This document shows positions 11,550-24,500 of a stretch of 64,000 nucleotides of DNA, in pieces. Every line of letters starts with the position of its first letter. Position 1 is the first letter of the stretch. The position numbers were made by a program, and so were the translations under genes. The stretch comes from Datisca glomerata (taxonomy: Eukaryota > Streptophyta > Magnoliopsida > Cucurbitales > Datiscaceae). The notes under the pieces are model-generated. The model ran no database searches and had not been told where the DNA came from. It saw nothing but the letters and a program-made list of their open reading frames with translations. The DNA lies in NCBI GenBank assembly GCA_003255025.1, contig QANY01008723.1, positions 1,426,001 through 1,490,000 on the forward strand, in the 5' to 3' direction.

Positions 11550-13219
11550 ATCATTGCTCATCCTTGAGTAATGATAAAAGAAACAAGAATAACAAACATG
11601 GAAAAGACTCAATAAGAACTCACAAATCCTGGCTTCAAGAATTGTCATTGATTTTCAACCCTCATATTCAATTTAAAATTTAGTTCATTTTGTATTAATT
11701 CTTAATAAATTCAGTCTCAAGCAAATCTATTCCCGAATGTGAAATTTCCCTAAATGTGTGTGTGTGAGAGTCCATAGCTAGCAGCACCTAAATTACTCAA
11801 AACTTCCTTAAAAAAAGGTCTTTAATTTAACTTAGCATTTAAAAACTCACTTATCAATTCCTTTTCCACTAATATAGGCATACCAAACAACTAAAGGGCA
11901 AGGAACACTCAAAACAAAACAGGCTTTACAAGATAAGACAGTAAGCTGCTATCATTGATCTGTTAACTCTCTTTTCTCCTTTTTATATGGACATTTCAAT
12001 GTCACAGTGCCTTTTTATGCAAATGTCACCATTGGTGAGACACCTGGTTATTCGGCAATGTCACAAAGTAAGGATGCTTTAGCAAACTTATTTTTCTTTG
12101 TTGTAGCATGCTCATACTTTTGTTGTACTTTTATGCAAATGCCAACATTAGTGATGAAGGCACCCATTTACTCAACAACTTGAAGCATATGAGCAATTAT
12201 TCGTCATTTTTATATGAAAATGGATAGTAGCAAATACATACTAACAAATACTCCCCCAAACCTAGGGTTTTCTCCCTTTATCAATTATTTTCTAACATTT
12301 CATCTCACATGATTTTCAAGGTAGTTCTGAATATTAAGTCTCTCTAATGTCTAAGGCTTCTCCAGTATTCAAGAGTAAACTAAAACAAAGCCTTTAGTGC
12401 AATACTTTGAGAGAAAATTTCTCATCAAAGAGCAAATTTGTGAAGATTATTCAACTCATTCATTTTCATTTTTCATATAATTACATCTATATCTTCTTAG
12501 GGTTTCCTTAAATCAAAAGACTGCCACAAAAAGTTAGAATACACGAGACTTTAATACTAAATGACTAGGGAACAAATATCATAACAAAAAATTACCAAAA
12601 CCCAGGCAACAATATTAAACACAAAGAACACCCCCCAAACTTAGAGTTGTGTAGTGTCCTCACTGCACACAGATTCTTACCAACACAAATAGAAAATACT
12701 AAATAGAAGGCACATATAGAATACTAGCAAACATATAACTAAACACACCCATAATACATAGTCAAAACACAATACACAGTAAAAGGGAAATTGCAAGGTA
12801 AACAGAGAGAGAAATAACTTCCCTTAATTACTATAGTGATAATGTAGCAAACTAAAATCTCAATAGGACATTGAGGCACTTGTAAGTCCTCCTTTTCAAT
12901 TGGAAGCTGCTACCAGGTCTGAGAGCTTTCTCTGAACAACTTGAATTTTCTCTTCATAGGCTTTACAACTCTTTTAGTTTTTACATTTTCTTTTGGCTTT
13001 GGTGTGGGTCAGCTCTTTGGCCTTTCTTTTGCGTTTTGGGTTTAGGTTCTTATGGGTTGGCTTTTCATGTGCTAGCATTTCCTCCTCCGCAAGGTTTCTT
13101 CCTCATTGACAATTTCTTGGTTCTACTCTAGGCTTAGGTTTAAATTTATTCCTTTTCATTTGTCTTGGTGATACTTGCTCCTCTAGTTGTGCTCTTATTT
13201 TCCTCGTTAATAGCATACT
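11550..13219 (-). other. long 3' untranslated region of the Athila-like element
   Basis: About 1.7 kb between the env-position ORF and the polypurine tract. No open frame of note. A second CCCCCCAAACTTAGAG patch at about 12630 resembles the tract at 11540, as if duplicated. A long 3' non-coding region is usual for this lineage. Confidence 0.5.
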
Positions 13220-14330
13220 CTTAAGACTTCAAAATGCCACCAAGGAAGATAGGCATTGGCCATACATGCTTGGTAAAATTCTTTTGGAAGATTTTCTTCA
13301 AAGCCTGATCTCTAGCCCAAGTATATTCTTCTTGTAACTGTTGTTGCTGCAACATTAAGATCAATCGTTGGTTCTGGAATTCCTGTTGGTCAATTATATT
13401 TGAAATCATTCCAATGATTTGTTGGAGTTCTTCAGTTCCAACTGACCTTGGTTGTGGAATGACTAGAAGAAGAACGTTGGGGAGAAGAAGTTTTACTAAC
13501 TGAATGTTCTTTACTCTTCTCAAAAGTGAACCTTGCTATTACAATGATGCTAATGACTCCCTTGTTGCTCAGTTTCTCTTCTTCATTGTTGAATGATACT
13601 CCATCTTTCAGATGTAACCTCGTTATCAAGGATGAACAAACTAAGCAACATGTCTTCTTTGTTTCACCCATATTGATCTCTTTAGCAATGATCTTGCCGC
13701 ATTGATGGGCATTCCACTGAGTAAGGCATGAAGCAAAATCATCCTCTCTTGGGTAACAGTCTGAATGTGAGAGGTCAGCATAATTTTGTTACTTATGAAA
13801 TGGTATCATACTTTGGACCTAGGCTTCAAAGCAGACCTATGGCATGTGTGAATACCTTCCATAGAAATGGTGCCCCAATTGGTTCTAAAAATTGTAACTT
13901 CTTAAAGGATACGATTCAAATGCGTCTCAGTGACATCCTTAGGGAATTTAGATATTCATTCTCTATATCTTCCAATGCAAAGATTGAATTATCAACTTCA
14001 TAGGAAAATGAGACAAAAGAACACCTTACCACAACATTGTCTAGTTCTTTCTCAATGATGTTCGCATAAAACTCTCTCACTAAAAGAACTATAGGATCTT
14101 CATGATAAGTACAATATTTTCTACATTAGCCTGAAGTGATTATTTCTGCTATATCCTTAGGAAATCCCATTGACTGGGTTTCATTTATCAGGAAACCATT
14201 TTCTTCATGAAACTTCTTCCCTCTTAAATCTTCCCCAAACCTTTTCTCAGTGTCTTCATTGATAAAATTTTATACTGGAGAAAGCTTGTGAGCAACTTGC
14301 TTCTTTCTCATGGTGCGAAAACATAAATTC
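13220..14330 (-). pseudogene. env-position ORF with 'putative plant transposon' domain
   Basis: Read on the minus strand from about 14310 downwards across frames: start-like KKQVAHKLSP; then a KRFGEDLRGKKF block; DIAEIITSG; LVREFYANIIEKELDNVVVR; LTSHIQTVTQERMILLHALL; and SLITRLHLKDGVSF. This succession is what I know as the plant-specific domain annotated 'putative plant transposon protein'. It follows integrase, where env-like ORFs sit in Athila. No signal peptide or membrane segment is evident. The C-terminal part (13221-13523) is Gln-rich and coiled-coil-like. Frameshifts are present. Function is unknown. Confidence 0.65.
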
Positions 14331-14839
14331 ACAATGCATTAGCTTTGCGATTTTTGAAGATGAGGGTTAATGTCAGAGATGAAGATATAGAAATTTTTGG
14401 GGACTGGGGGCAATCATGGTACAGGTAGGGTTTTAAGGTTGCGACAGTTCATTTAAAGCAATTTTGAGCTACTGTAGTGAACCACGTGTAAACTAAACAT
14501 GAGCGCTTTGCGTGTCATTTTTATTCTGAATTTAAATTTAAACCACATGTCATTTTCTCCCGATCAACTATTTTAACTCCTTGATCAATGTTGTAGGAAT
14601 ATTTTACTCAATGTTGTAGCATTTGTCACAAATTAAAACCCTTTTTATATGAGTTGTCTTATGCTTGAACCTAATTCTCTTGAAACCTAAAAATATGCAA
14701 CTAAGAAAAGATCAAAATTCAAACTTATAAACTTGTACAAACAATCAACTCATTAAAATCATACTAATTCTAATAGAAAATAGTTGAAAAATTAAAAGAA
14801 AAATAAAAATTTTAAAAACTGAATTGAACTAGTTTAGGT

Positions 14840-16060
14840 TGCCTCCCAATCAACGCTTGTTTTAAGTCTTCAACTTGACTTTAAGTTGCTTCATGGATCT
14901 TTGAGTGAAGTTGAGATTTTATTATGTACACCTTAGTTCCCATGTATTGTTTGACCTTTTAACCATTAGCTTTGAACTCTCTTAATGTTTTTTCATCCAT
15001 TAGATCCACATCTCCATAAGCATAAACTTTGATTAGTCTAAATGGCCCTGACCAATGTGACTTCAGCTTGCCTGGAAACAATTTTAACCTTGATTTGAAT
15101 AACATTACTTACTGCCATGATATCAGTTCTCTTGACTGAATTTTCTTGTCATGCAACTTCATAGTCGTTTCTTTCTATACTCTTGCATTCTCATAACATA
15201 ACAATCTCAATATATTATGTTCATTTAGCTACAATGCTCTATTTTTCCCAGATACTTGGAGGTCCTGATTTAATTTCTTAACTGTCCAAAATGCTTAGAG
15301 TTGTAGCTCAAGAGATAAATGGCAAGCCTTGCCAAAAACCAATCTGTAAGGGGACATGCCAAGTGTAGTATTGAAAATTAGGCCCTAAGTGAATCATCAA
15401 ATTAATTATCAAACTTTCCTATCAGGATTGACTACTTTCTCTATGATCCTTTTGATTTCCCCATTTGAAAGATCAACTTGACAACTGGTTTGAGGGTGGT
15501 AAGTTATAGCAACTTTATGTTTCACCTCTTACTTTATCAATGGTCTCTCAAAAAGTTTATTGCAAAAATGAGTTTCGTCATCATTTATTTCTTAGGGTGC
15601 TAAATCAGATGAAATTATTTTTCTGTAAAAATTTCACCATCACCTTTGAGTAATTTGTTGGTAAATTTGAAGCCTAAACCTATTTAGACACATTGTCCAC
15701 TGCAACAAGAATGTACAGATTACAAAAGGGTGGTGGGAAGGGTCCCATGAAATCTATGCCCCAAACATTAAACAGTTCTACTTCTAAGATATTATTTAGG
15801 GGCATTTCCTACTTCTGGGAAATATTTCCTTCCCTTTGGCATCTAGCATAACATTTGAAAAAATCATATGCATATTTGAAAATGGATGACCAATAATATC
15901 CTGATTGCAAAACTTTTGTAGTTGTTCTCATTTTTAAAAAATGATCACTATATAGTGAAAAATGGCAATATTGCAAAATACTTTAGATTTCTTTTTCTTT
16001 CACACACCTTTTAAAAATTTGATCTGAGCATTATTTGTGAAGATAAGGCTCATCCCAGTA
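14840..16060 (-). pseudogene. Athila-like integrase
   Basis: From high to low coordinate: the zinc-binding end (CYARCQREGN near 15830); the catalytic-core start ([12 protein letters not shown], about 15725-15760), whose D is the first acidic residue; [12 protein letters not shown]; then a region with HIPLKTTQANGQVE. The C-terminal domain at 14850-15100 reads GKLKSHWSGPF with a FKANG motif. Many stops. It integrates the cDNA in intact relatives. Confidence 0.78.
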
Positions 16061-16299
16061 GAAATTATTAACTTGATGGAAGAATTTCTTCAATTGTTGT
16101 GAGCTCATTTCTAGGGGTAACAGTCCAATGACTCAATAGTTAACCAAGTCAGCATACCAGGGTGTTTCAATTTGGTTCACTACCAACAACTACTCTTCTG
16201 GGAAAGTTTCTTTTATGGCTTTCTCTACTACTACCTCATTTCGTAACTCTAGTCTTGACAAAGAATGAGCAACTTAATTCTCGATACCTTTCCTGTCTT

Positions 16300-16719
16300 T
16301 GATATCAAGATCAGACTCTTGTAGTAGTAAAATTCATCTAATCAACCTTGGCTGGCATCTTTCTTAGAGATCACGTACTTGATAGCTGAGTGATATGCAC
16401 AAACTGTCACTATTTTTCCAACAAGATATGCTCTAAACTAAACACCACAGCCAAAAGTTCTTTCTCTATTGTGGTGTAGTTTAGATGAGCATATGTGAGT
16501 GTTTTGTTAGCATAGTAACTAAAATAAAATAATTTGCCTTTTATTTGACCAAGGATAGCTCTCATAGCATGGTCACGTTAATCACACATAAGCAAAAAGG
16601 GTTGCTCCTACTTTGGAGACACTATGATTATTGCTGATGTTAGTGCTCTCTTTAGTTTCAAAAAGTGGTGTTTGCACTCCTCATTGAATTAAAAAATACC
16701 TATGATGTTCAAGAAGAAT
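16300..16719 (-). pseudogene. Athila-like RNase H
   Basis: Continues directly from the RT tail. Recognisable piece: IEKELLAVVFSLEHI (about 16428-16475), the gypsy RNase H motif around the catalytic glutamate. The rest is interrupted by stops and shifts. Confidence 0.65.
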
Positions 16720-17659
16720 TCATAAGGGTTTGGAGATCTTTGAAAAATCTTTGATAAACATTCTGTAAAATCCAGCATGACCCAAGAAACTTCCAATTCG
16801 GTTGACTGAAGTATGTGCTGGTAGTTTCTTAATGACCTCTATTTTGGCTATGTCTACTTCAATGCCTTTCCTTGAAATTCTGTGACCTAAAATAATCCCT
16901 TCTTGAACCATGAAATGCTCTTTTTTCCAGTTCAATACCAAGTTTGTTTTTTCACACCTTTCCAAAATGCTTTCCAGATTTGTCAAACATGCAACGTAAG
17001 ATTCTCCAAAAACTGAGAAATTATCCATAAACAACTCTAGGGTTTGTTCCATCATATTTGTGAAAATTTCCATAATGCTCCATTGAAAAGTTAATAGGGC
17101 ATTGCATAACCCAAATGACATTCTTCTTAAAACGAATGTGCTATAAGGACATGTGAAATGGTCATTTCTTAGACTTCTGGTGTTAGAGCAATCTGGTTAT
17201 ACCTTGAGTATCCATCCAAAAAGCAATAATATTCCTTTCCAACTAATCTATCTAACATTTAATCAATAAATGATAAAGGAAATGATCTTTTCTTTTTACT
17301 TTATTCAGCTTTCCATAATCCATAAAAACTCCTTAGCCTATGAAAGTTCTAATTGGTGTCAGTTCATTATTTTCAATAGCAAAAACTGACACTCCACTAT
17401 TCTTCGGCACATGTTAAACTGGACTGACTCAAGCACTGTCTGAAATAGGGTAAATGAGTCCAGCATCTAGCCATTTAATTATCTCATTATTTATCACCTC
17501 TTTCATGATAAGATTCAACCTTCTATGCTGCTCAATAGAATTGTTATAACTCTCTTCAATCATAATTTTATGCATGCAAATTAAAGGACTAATTCCTTTA
17601 ATGCTTGCCATTTTCCAACATATTTCTATTTTATATTTCCTCAACACCTCCAATAGCAT
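16720..17659 (-). pseudogene. Athila-like reverse transcriptase
   Basis: N-terminal piece at 17429-17659 (KGISPLICMHKI, then RRLNLIMKEV, then WLDAGLIYPISDS). The middle at about 17130-17428, read through shifts, gives CFLDGYSRYNQI. The palm at 16720-17121 gives FGLCNALLTFQ and FMDNFSVFG, where the family has F(M/V)DD, so the second catalytic aspartate is Asn. Then comes the GHAGFYRMFIKDFSKI connection. The lost Asp alone would abolish synthesis. Confidence 0.85.
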
Positions 17660-17937
17660 ATGCTTTTTTCAATCTTGAAGATGAAGGAATAGTCATGGGC
17701 ATTGTGTTCTCCTCACCTAAATATGTATATTTCAAATATGAGGGTAAAGGTTTCAGTTCTAAAGTGGGTGATCCTTCAACAAAGCTTAAGGAAGGCTTGA
17801 AGTTCCTTTCATTAGCTCTGATGACTCAAGTTGTTTTCCATCCCTAGAGGGTGTGTTTGTATTTAACTTCCAGCCAAGTCACTTTAGCATCATCCATGTC
17901 ACTATCTCTTTTTTTAAGATCATCAAATGATAAAAGC

Positions 17938-18560
17938 TTAAAGCTCATTTCTGCTACAACTCTTGCTTAATCTCTTAACCATGATAGAATCAATGACTTT
18001 TATGGTTAAGCACTCTTCCACATCATAAAAAAGAAACTTCATAGCATTGAACACATTAAAGGTTACTTGCTTCTCATGAAGTCTCATGGTTAGTTCTCCT
18101 TTGTGAACATCGATTAGGCTCCTCCCTATTGCTAAAAAATGTCTTCCAATAAGGATTGACACCTCCCTATCAGCTTCATACTCTAAAATGATGGAGTCCA
18201 TAGGGAAAATGAACTTATCAACTTGGACTAATACATCTTCAATTTTACCCTCAGGATGTGCATAGGATCTGTCAGCTAATTATAATGAGATTGTAGTCGA
18301 TTTAGCTTCATCAATGCCTAATTGCCTAAAAATTGACATAGGCATAAGATTAATACTTGCCCCAAGATCACATAATGCTCTACCATAGTAAGAATTTCCA
18401 ATTGAACATGGTATACTGAAGCTTCCAGTATATTTCAACCTAGGTCGTAGTTTATTTTATAGTATTATGCTACATTCATTGGTCAATGCCACAATCTCTA
18501 ACTCTTCCAACCCGCTCTTCTTAGTTAGGATATCTTTCATAAATTTAACATAATTAGGCA
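17938..18560 (-). pseudogene. Athila-like aspartic protease
   Basis: Minus strand shows CDLGASINLMPMSIF near 18340-18375. The retroviral-type active-site triad (DLGA form) is still intact. It is followed at 17938-18201 by the flap and tail (IGRHFLAIGRSLIDVHKGEL, then TFNVFNAMKF). It would cleave the Gag-Pol polyprotein. A stop lies between the active site and the tail. Confidence 0.8.
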
Positions 18561-18649
18561 TTTGTTGTAGAGCTTCCACTAGTAGGATATTGATGTGTAA
18601 ATGCTTCAACATTTCTAGTTATTGACCTGCTTATCTTGATTTGGCTTAT

Positions 18650-20110
18650 GGAGTATCTAAGGGAAAGGATGTGGTGGTCTATCCATCTTCTTTTCTGAGG
18701 TCTATTGCACAGGCTATGAGGGTTCAACAACATTATTTTCTACAAAATTCTTTTGTAGGCTTAAATGTTTGGCTCCCTCTTCTTTTTGATTTTTCGGTTT
18801 CTCCATGAGATTGTCTGCTGTTTTTTCACTTCTCAAGTTAATGGCTTTTCATTGCTCTTTACCATCTTTCCTTGGATTTTTAGTGTTACCTGGAAAAGTT
18901 CCTTGATGTTTGGTGTTTAGGTTATTAGCTAACTACCCCACTTGATTCTCAAGTTTTCTAAGTGACACAACTTGGCTTTGAATGGTACTTGATTGGTTTT
19001 GAATGACAAATTCATTCTTGACTATGTCCTCCTTCAACATATTCTCAAGTGATCTAGATTGATTATTTGTATTTGGCTTTTGCACATTAGCTTGTTATGA
19101 AAATCCTGGTGGATGAGTTTTCTTATTTTGTGTGTTAGATGGCCCCGCTCCTTGGTTACTCTATGAAAAATTAGGATGTTGCCTCCAAACTAGGTTATAT
19201 GTGCTTGTGTATGGATTATTGTTCATATGAAAATTCCTTACATAGTTAACTAAAGTTGGGTTGCATGGAAAATTTTCAAGACACCTCAACATCATGATTA
19301 ACTGATTAAGCCATCATTGGGGTTATCATAACTTGATTTGGAGCTACTACTAATACCATGATCAATGATTAAATCATGTAGGATAGTGATGACACCTAAG
19401 CTATTAAGGTAGTAACATCATCAACATCATGAAAACCAGCAACGTGTTTTCCCTATGTGGTCATTGAAGTTAGCCATTGATAATTATTACTTGCTATCTT
19501 TTCCATAAGTTCATAAGCTTCATTGTATAATTTTGACAGAATTTCCCCATTAGCTGAAGCATCTATCATAAGCCTAGTTGATGGATTCAAGCCATTATAG
19601 AATGTCTCCATCTGAATGTAATAAGGAATGCCATGGTTTGGACAATTACTCAACTACTCATTAAACCTCTCTTAAGCTTCATATAGTCACTCGTCCTTCA
19701 ATTGATGCAAAATAAGTAATTTCAATTGAGCTTGGAATCTTAAATGCATCGCTTACCTCCATGAATAATCTAACATGGAGATGACGGTCCTTAGTAGACA
19801 ACCTATTGAACTGACCTACAATTTGAGGCATCTGAAACATCACTAAGGTGCTTGAATCTATTGTCTATCTATTCCAGAATTCATAGCATGGGGAATGAGT
19901 GTTGGCCACGTCTCTATCATTAGCAACCACAATGATATTGCTACCATTCTTGTTATGGTTGTTATGATTGAGAACTATTTTCTCTTCATTGCCTACAATG
20001 TCTTCAACTACAGCTAAACCACGTAACTCTCTCCTTAATTATATCAGAGTTCTTTCAATTTATGGATTAAGATCAAATTCTGGTGATTGTTGTCTATGCA
20101 TATATGAGAT
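18650..20110 (-). pseudogene. Athila-like gag
   Basis: Begins about 20107 with MHRQQSPEFDLNP. The best-kept segment, 19453-19653, contains HGIPYYIQMETFYNGLNPST and ASANGEILSKLYNEAYELME, the hallmark Athila capsid motif. Downstream (to about 18650) it is Gln/Asn- and Pro-rich with repeated stops. The start is about 90 bp inside the primer site, as expected. Confidence 0.8.
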
Positions 20111-20199
20111 CTGAAACCTGTCATAGAACACAATAACAAGTTACAAGCAGACCAATTTTGAGAGAAAATAATTTAAACAACTAATTATTTCAACTTAAT

Positions 20200-20217
20200 C
20201 CCCTTCAACAACTCCAA
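20200..20217 (-). other. primer-binding site, Asp-tRNA type, decayed
   Basis: Minus strand TGGAGTTGTTGAAGGGGA, 5 bp inside the 5' LTR. It agrees at 14 of 18 positions with TGGCGCCGTTGCCGGGGA, the Asp-tRNA primer site I remember for Athila-type elements. The match is from memory. Confidence 0.6.
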
Positions 20218-20222
20218 AAACA

Positions 20223-21557
20223 TATTGTGCAAAATCCAAACACAAGTATACGTATCATTAACAAGTAATATCATAGTAAGTTAAGTATCGTCTCCACAAG
20301 GATTGATAAATGAATAACTAATTGTAAAAAAAATAGTTAATGAGCAAAATGTAATTTTGGTGAAATGAATTTGAGTGTTTAGCTATGTAGAAATTAAATA
20401 TGTGTGAAGAACAAAGTATTAAATGCTAATTAACCAACTGAATTCAATAGATTGTGAGCAATAAAAAATTATACTAGAGTTATTAAATCCCCTTAGAGTT
20501 GCTAACTTACTTATGTGTGTTATTGGAGTTGCTATAGCATCATTAACAACAGTAACCATAATTTTTTGAATGCATAAATTCTTTTCTGTCACTAATGACT
20601 TAGGTTCTTTAATTAATCCTAACACATTCCTATGCCATATTAACATCAAGACAACAATTAATGGCTCTATCTTTTTACAGGTTTACAATGTGAATAATAG
20701 ATGTCTATACTATGCATAAATCACTTAATTCATCAAGAGATTAAGTAAAGTTGTAACATTCAAGCTCGATCTACTTCTCTAAACCTTTCAAGAATTTAAA
20801 TTATCACAATATTTTGCAAATTGGTAGCTAAACAATTACAAGAATTAATAATGAGCACATTTGAATGAAATGCTATTAGATCAGGTTAACAATCCAAGAA
20901 AAGCAAGTAAGTCAACCATTAATTACAAAACTAGAGAGTTTAAAGGAAAGAAATACAAAGAAGATTAATGAGGTAGATATAGAATTTGAGAAGCTTCTCT
21001 GAAGGTTGTCTTCTTCCTCCTTCGTCCCCCTTTTTTTCTGTATGCTACTCATTTTTTCTTTGAAATTGTTTCCTCTATCGGCCCCCATTTAATGCAATGT
21101 GTACTTCCTTTATATGCTCCAATCTAGGGTAAAAAATGGGTGAATGATACTTGTCACTGTAGCAAATGGTGAGGACCACATCAAAACCAATGCCTGCCAA
21201 CTGTCGAAATAGCCTTTTATCTCATTCCAATTTCCACGCGTGACTTCAGGTGCCAGCTGGACTAAAACATGATGGAATCTTCTTCATGCATGCTCAGTAG
21301 ATATTATACCACTACTGTAACATAAGCTCCCACTCTTGGTCACTTATCCTCAACTTGCTGCCTATAATGAAAGCTCACGATGAGTGCATTTTCTGAGCTT
21401 TTAATGTAATTTAGTGAAAATAAAGTAAAATCCTACTCAATATAGGAAACATGCAACGCAAGATACAATATGACATTTAACTAGATAAATCACTTTCTAA
21501 TTCATATTAAATTAAGCTTTAAAAGTACAAGATAACTCTAATTTCTTAGAGTAATCA
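20223..21557 (-). repeat. Athila-like element, 5' LTR
   Basis: Starts TATTGTGCAAAATCC (first dinucleotide TG mutated to TA relative to the partner) and ends AGAGTAATCA, followed by GTCAC. It is the upstream LTR on the minus strand, next to the primer site. Confidence 0.88.
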
Positions 21558-24500
21558 GTCACCCCTGGCGTATTAATGGAAGGCGAGGATGAGAGGATTG
21601 AGTTCATCAACTTTTATTTGAGTGCCATTCTTAGGGAATGATCATTGCTATTTCCTAGTCCCTACTATTCATTTGGGTGTCATTGCAGACAATCTATCGA
21701 CTGGGAAGAGTGGTGCGAGTGTATATTTTTTGTCCCTAATGATGAAGAGGGTCGAGATATTCAGAGCACTAAAGGTGAGATCTAAGTTAATAATCTAACG
21801 TGACACTCATTTGATCCATACATTAATACATCCTTGGAGCAGGATCTCCCATATGTTCATTGTCGTATGGTGGGGGTAGCCCTATGCTTGAGGATGTGTG
21901 TATGTTGTTGCGTCTTCCCTTGTTTGGTAACTATGATTTTACTACTGGCTCGAGCTGAGTTAGACAACATAGTCACCATCTTTGTAGATGGTATTAAAAA
22001 ATCCTACAAGTCATCTACCTCTAGTAAGTGTTGCAAGAGGTCAAACTTTTTAAGGTGGATGAGACATTTCTTTAAGGATTTTGATTCAAATCAGAAACTC
22101 TCTACTATACGTCCGCCCATTTAGGGTGCCTTCTTCAAGGACAATCAAGTGGAGTTGGACGCCTTCTTATCCATTTGTAGCTTTCTTGACACATATTGCA
22201 GGTTAAGATTCACATTACAGTTCTCTTATAATATTGTTTCATATTTGTTTTTTTTCAAGTTATCCTAACTTTATTTCCCTTGGGTGTCGTTGGTACGCCG
22301 ACGGATATGATAAATGTCTGTGCACTTTCAATTGAGGTCTTGTTGGCAACAGGTAGAAAGGTTACTCTTAGGCCTATATTTATGGGAAATCTATATCATT
22401 TACTTGACCGCGTTCATGATGACCTTAAGAGCTCTTCGGGGAGGTATGACATTACCACGTGTGTGAATTCCTCTTTTTTACAAATGTTTGTATGGGAGCG
22501 ATTTATCCTATGTGCGGCTCAAAAAGTTGATTATTCGAAATGAAAACACCCTTCCAAGCTGCTGCATGCATGGTTTTGGTTTGGGATTAGGTCTCCCCCT
22601 ATCATTAACTTTTCTCCAAATATTAATGTTTTTAGCTATGTCAGACCACAACGTTACTTGGACATTTCCAGTGGCTATGTCTAATGTGGATTGTAGCCTA
22701 TCTTAGATAGGGATATCGAGCTTGGCAGTAAACAAGTTGCCTCCCAATTAACTAGGCTAGATAAGAATTTAGTGGTGATTATGACACCTTCCACTCTACC
22801 TGTGCTAGTGGAAATTGATGGTGGAAAGGATGCGAACTTGATACCATCCACTTGTTATCAACACAATTGAGCAACGCATCAATTTAGGTATGGCCAGGGC
22901 CTTCCGAGTCTTAGGTTACCATGACTAAAGGATAGAGACTCGTCATGTTATGGATGGAAGAATAGAGCTTTGAGGCCAGTACCCCGTGAACATTTATTCT
23001 TCCTCTTGCTTCTCGCATCCCTAGTTGCACAGTAAGGGTGAATATTTTTCAAGTTAACTAAAGGGACGATGGTAGAATTTTTATTTGTTTATAGAGGCAA
23101 TATCACTTTCATGGTCTTGGTGGGGGGATCATGTCTCCCTCTAGCACAAACTTTCCTCCAAATATTGATGTTTTTAGCTATTTCCGACCATAGTGTTACT
23201 TGGACGTTTGTAGTGGCTATGTCCAATGTGGATTGTAGCCTATGTTGGATAGGGATATTGATCTTGGCGGTGCAAAGGCTGCCTCCTAGTTAACTAGGCT
23301 AGATAAGAATTTAGTGGTGATTATGACACCTTCTACTCTACCTGTGCTAGTGGAGACGGTGGAAATGATGCGAACTTGATACCATCCACTTGTTATCAAC
23401 GCAATTGAGCAACACGCCAATTTAGGTATGGCTAGGTACTTCCCACGCTTAGGTTACCATGACTGGAGGACACAGACTCGTCTTGTTATGGATGGAGGAA
23501 TAGAGCATTGAGGCCAATACCCCGCGAATAATTATTCTTCCTCGTGCTTCTCGCACCCCTTGTTGTACATTAAGGCTGAAAATTATTCAAGTTAACTAAA
23601 GGGAGGATGGTAGAATTATGATTGGTTTATAGAGGCAATATCACTTTCAAAGTTTTGAGTAATTCCAAGTCAGTGACAGCACCTTCAGAGACCAATCAAA
23701 GGGTTAGCTCAAACATAGTGCTTGTGGTGAAGAAGATGAGTCTGTGTCCTCCAGTCATGGTTTTCCTAACATCACTTCTGAAGTCCTACTACATTCAAGG
23801 TTTTCCTATTGATAAGGTTAAAGCGGCAATGACAACTCTCTAAAATCCAAGCCTCTAACTAGAGGCATAACCATCGATGAGCTTGCTGACAGCTCTAGTA
23901 AAAATCCTCCTCCTAGAGCTCCATCATTACATTACGACGTAAGTAAAACTTTTATTAGGACTTTGTACTTTCTTATTTTCTATTTACTATACATTTTATA
24001 TCGAACTAAGAAACTAATGTTTATTTTTTCATAGATCCTGCACCACGCTTAGGATGATCTACTAGAAAAAGATGAGCGCGTTAAGGGAATGGACTAGGGA
24101 AAAAGGTCAATGCCAGCATAAGAGGGAACATTTTCGACAAGGCTTCCCCATGCTAAGAGAGAAAGGGCATCGGTATATATTTTCTCATTTGCCTTCTTTC
24201 TCTCTTTTTTTATAAGACATAACACCTTGTAGACATTGTTGCTTACCATTCCTTTCTTTTAAATTAGGAACGAAATTCTGATATTGAGGCAATGAGCAAA
24301 GTCCATACCCCTACTGTGCATGACCTTATCATGAGGCAAGCGGCCAATGGACAAACACGGGTTACCTTAGTAGATCACGAGTTAGATTTTGAGGTTGACG
24401 TGAGTTCTTACCTCGACTTGTTATTTTCCATCACTATTCTGAGTTCACTTTAAAACTAATTGCTAACACTCAAGATTTTAGCACACCATTGTCACCACAA

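Larger units (their letters stand above)
10119..21557 (-). mobile_element. Athila-like Ty3/gypsy element, full length but decayed
   Basis: Complete structure of about 11.4 kb. It is flanked by GTCAC at 10114-10118 and again at 21558-21562, has two homologous LTRs of 1.3-1.4 kb, a primer site beside the upstream LTR and a polypurine tract beside the downstream one. On the minus strand the internal order is gag, protease, RT, RNase H, integrase, then an ORF in the env position. Motifs match the Athila lineage. All genes have stops or shifts, so it is not autonomous. It sits inside the 5' part of a PMD gene read on the opposite strand. Confidence 0.88.

Noticed and set aside
13728..14003. 91-codon plus-strand ORF
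   Set aside because: The minus strand of the same interval gives the env-position domain motifs; the plus reading is a shadow.
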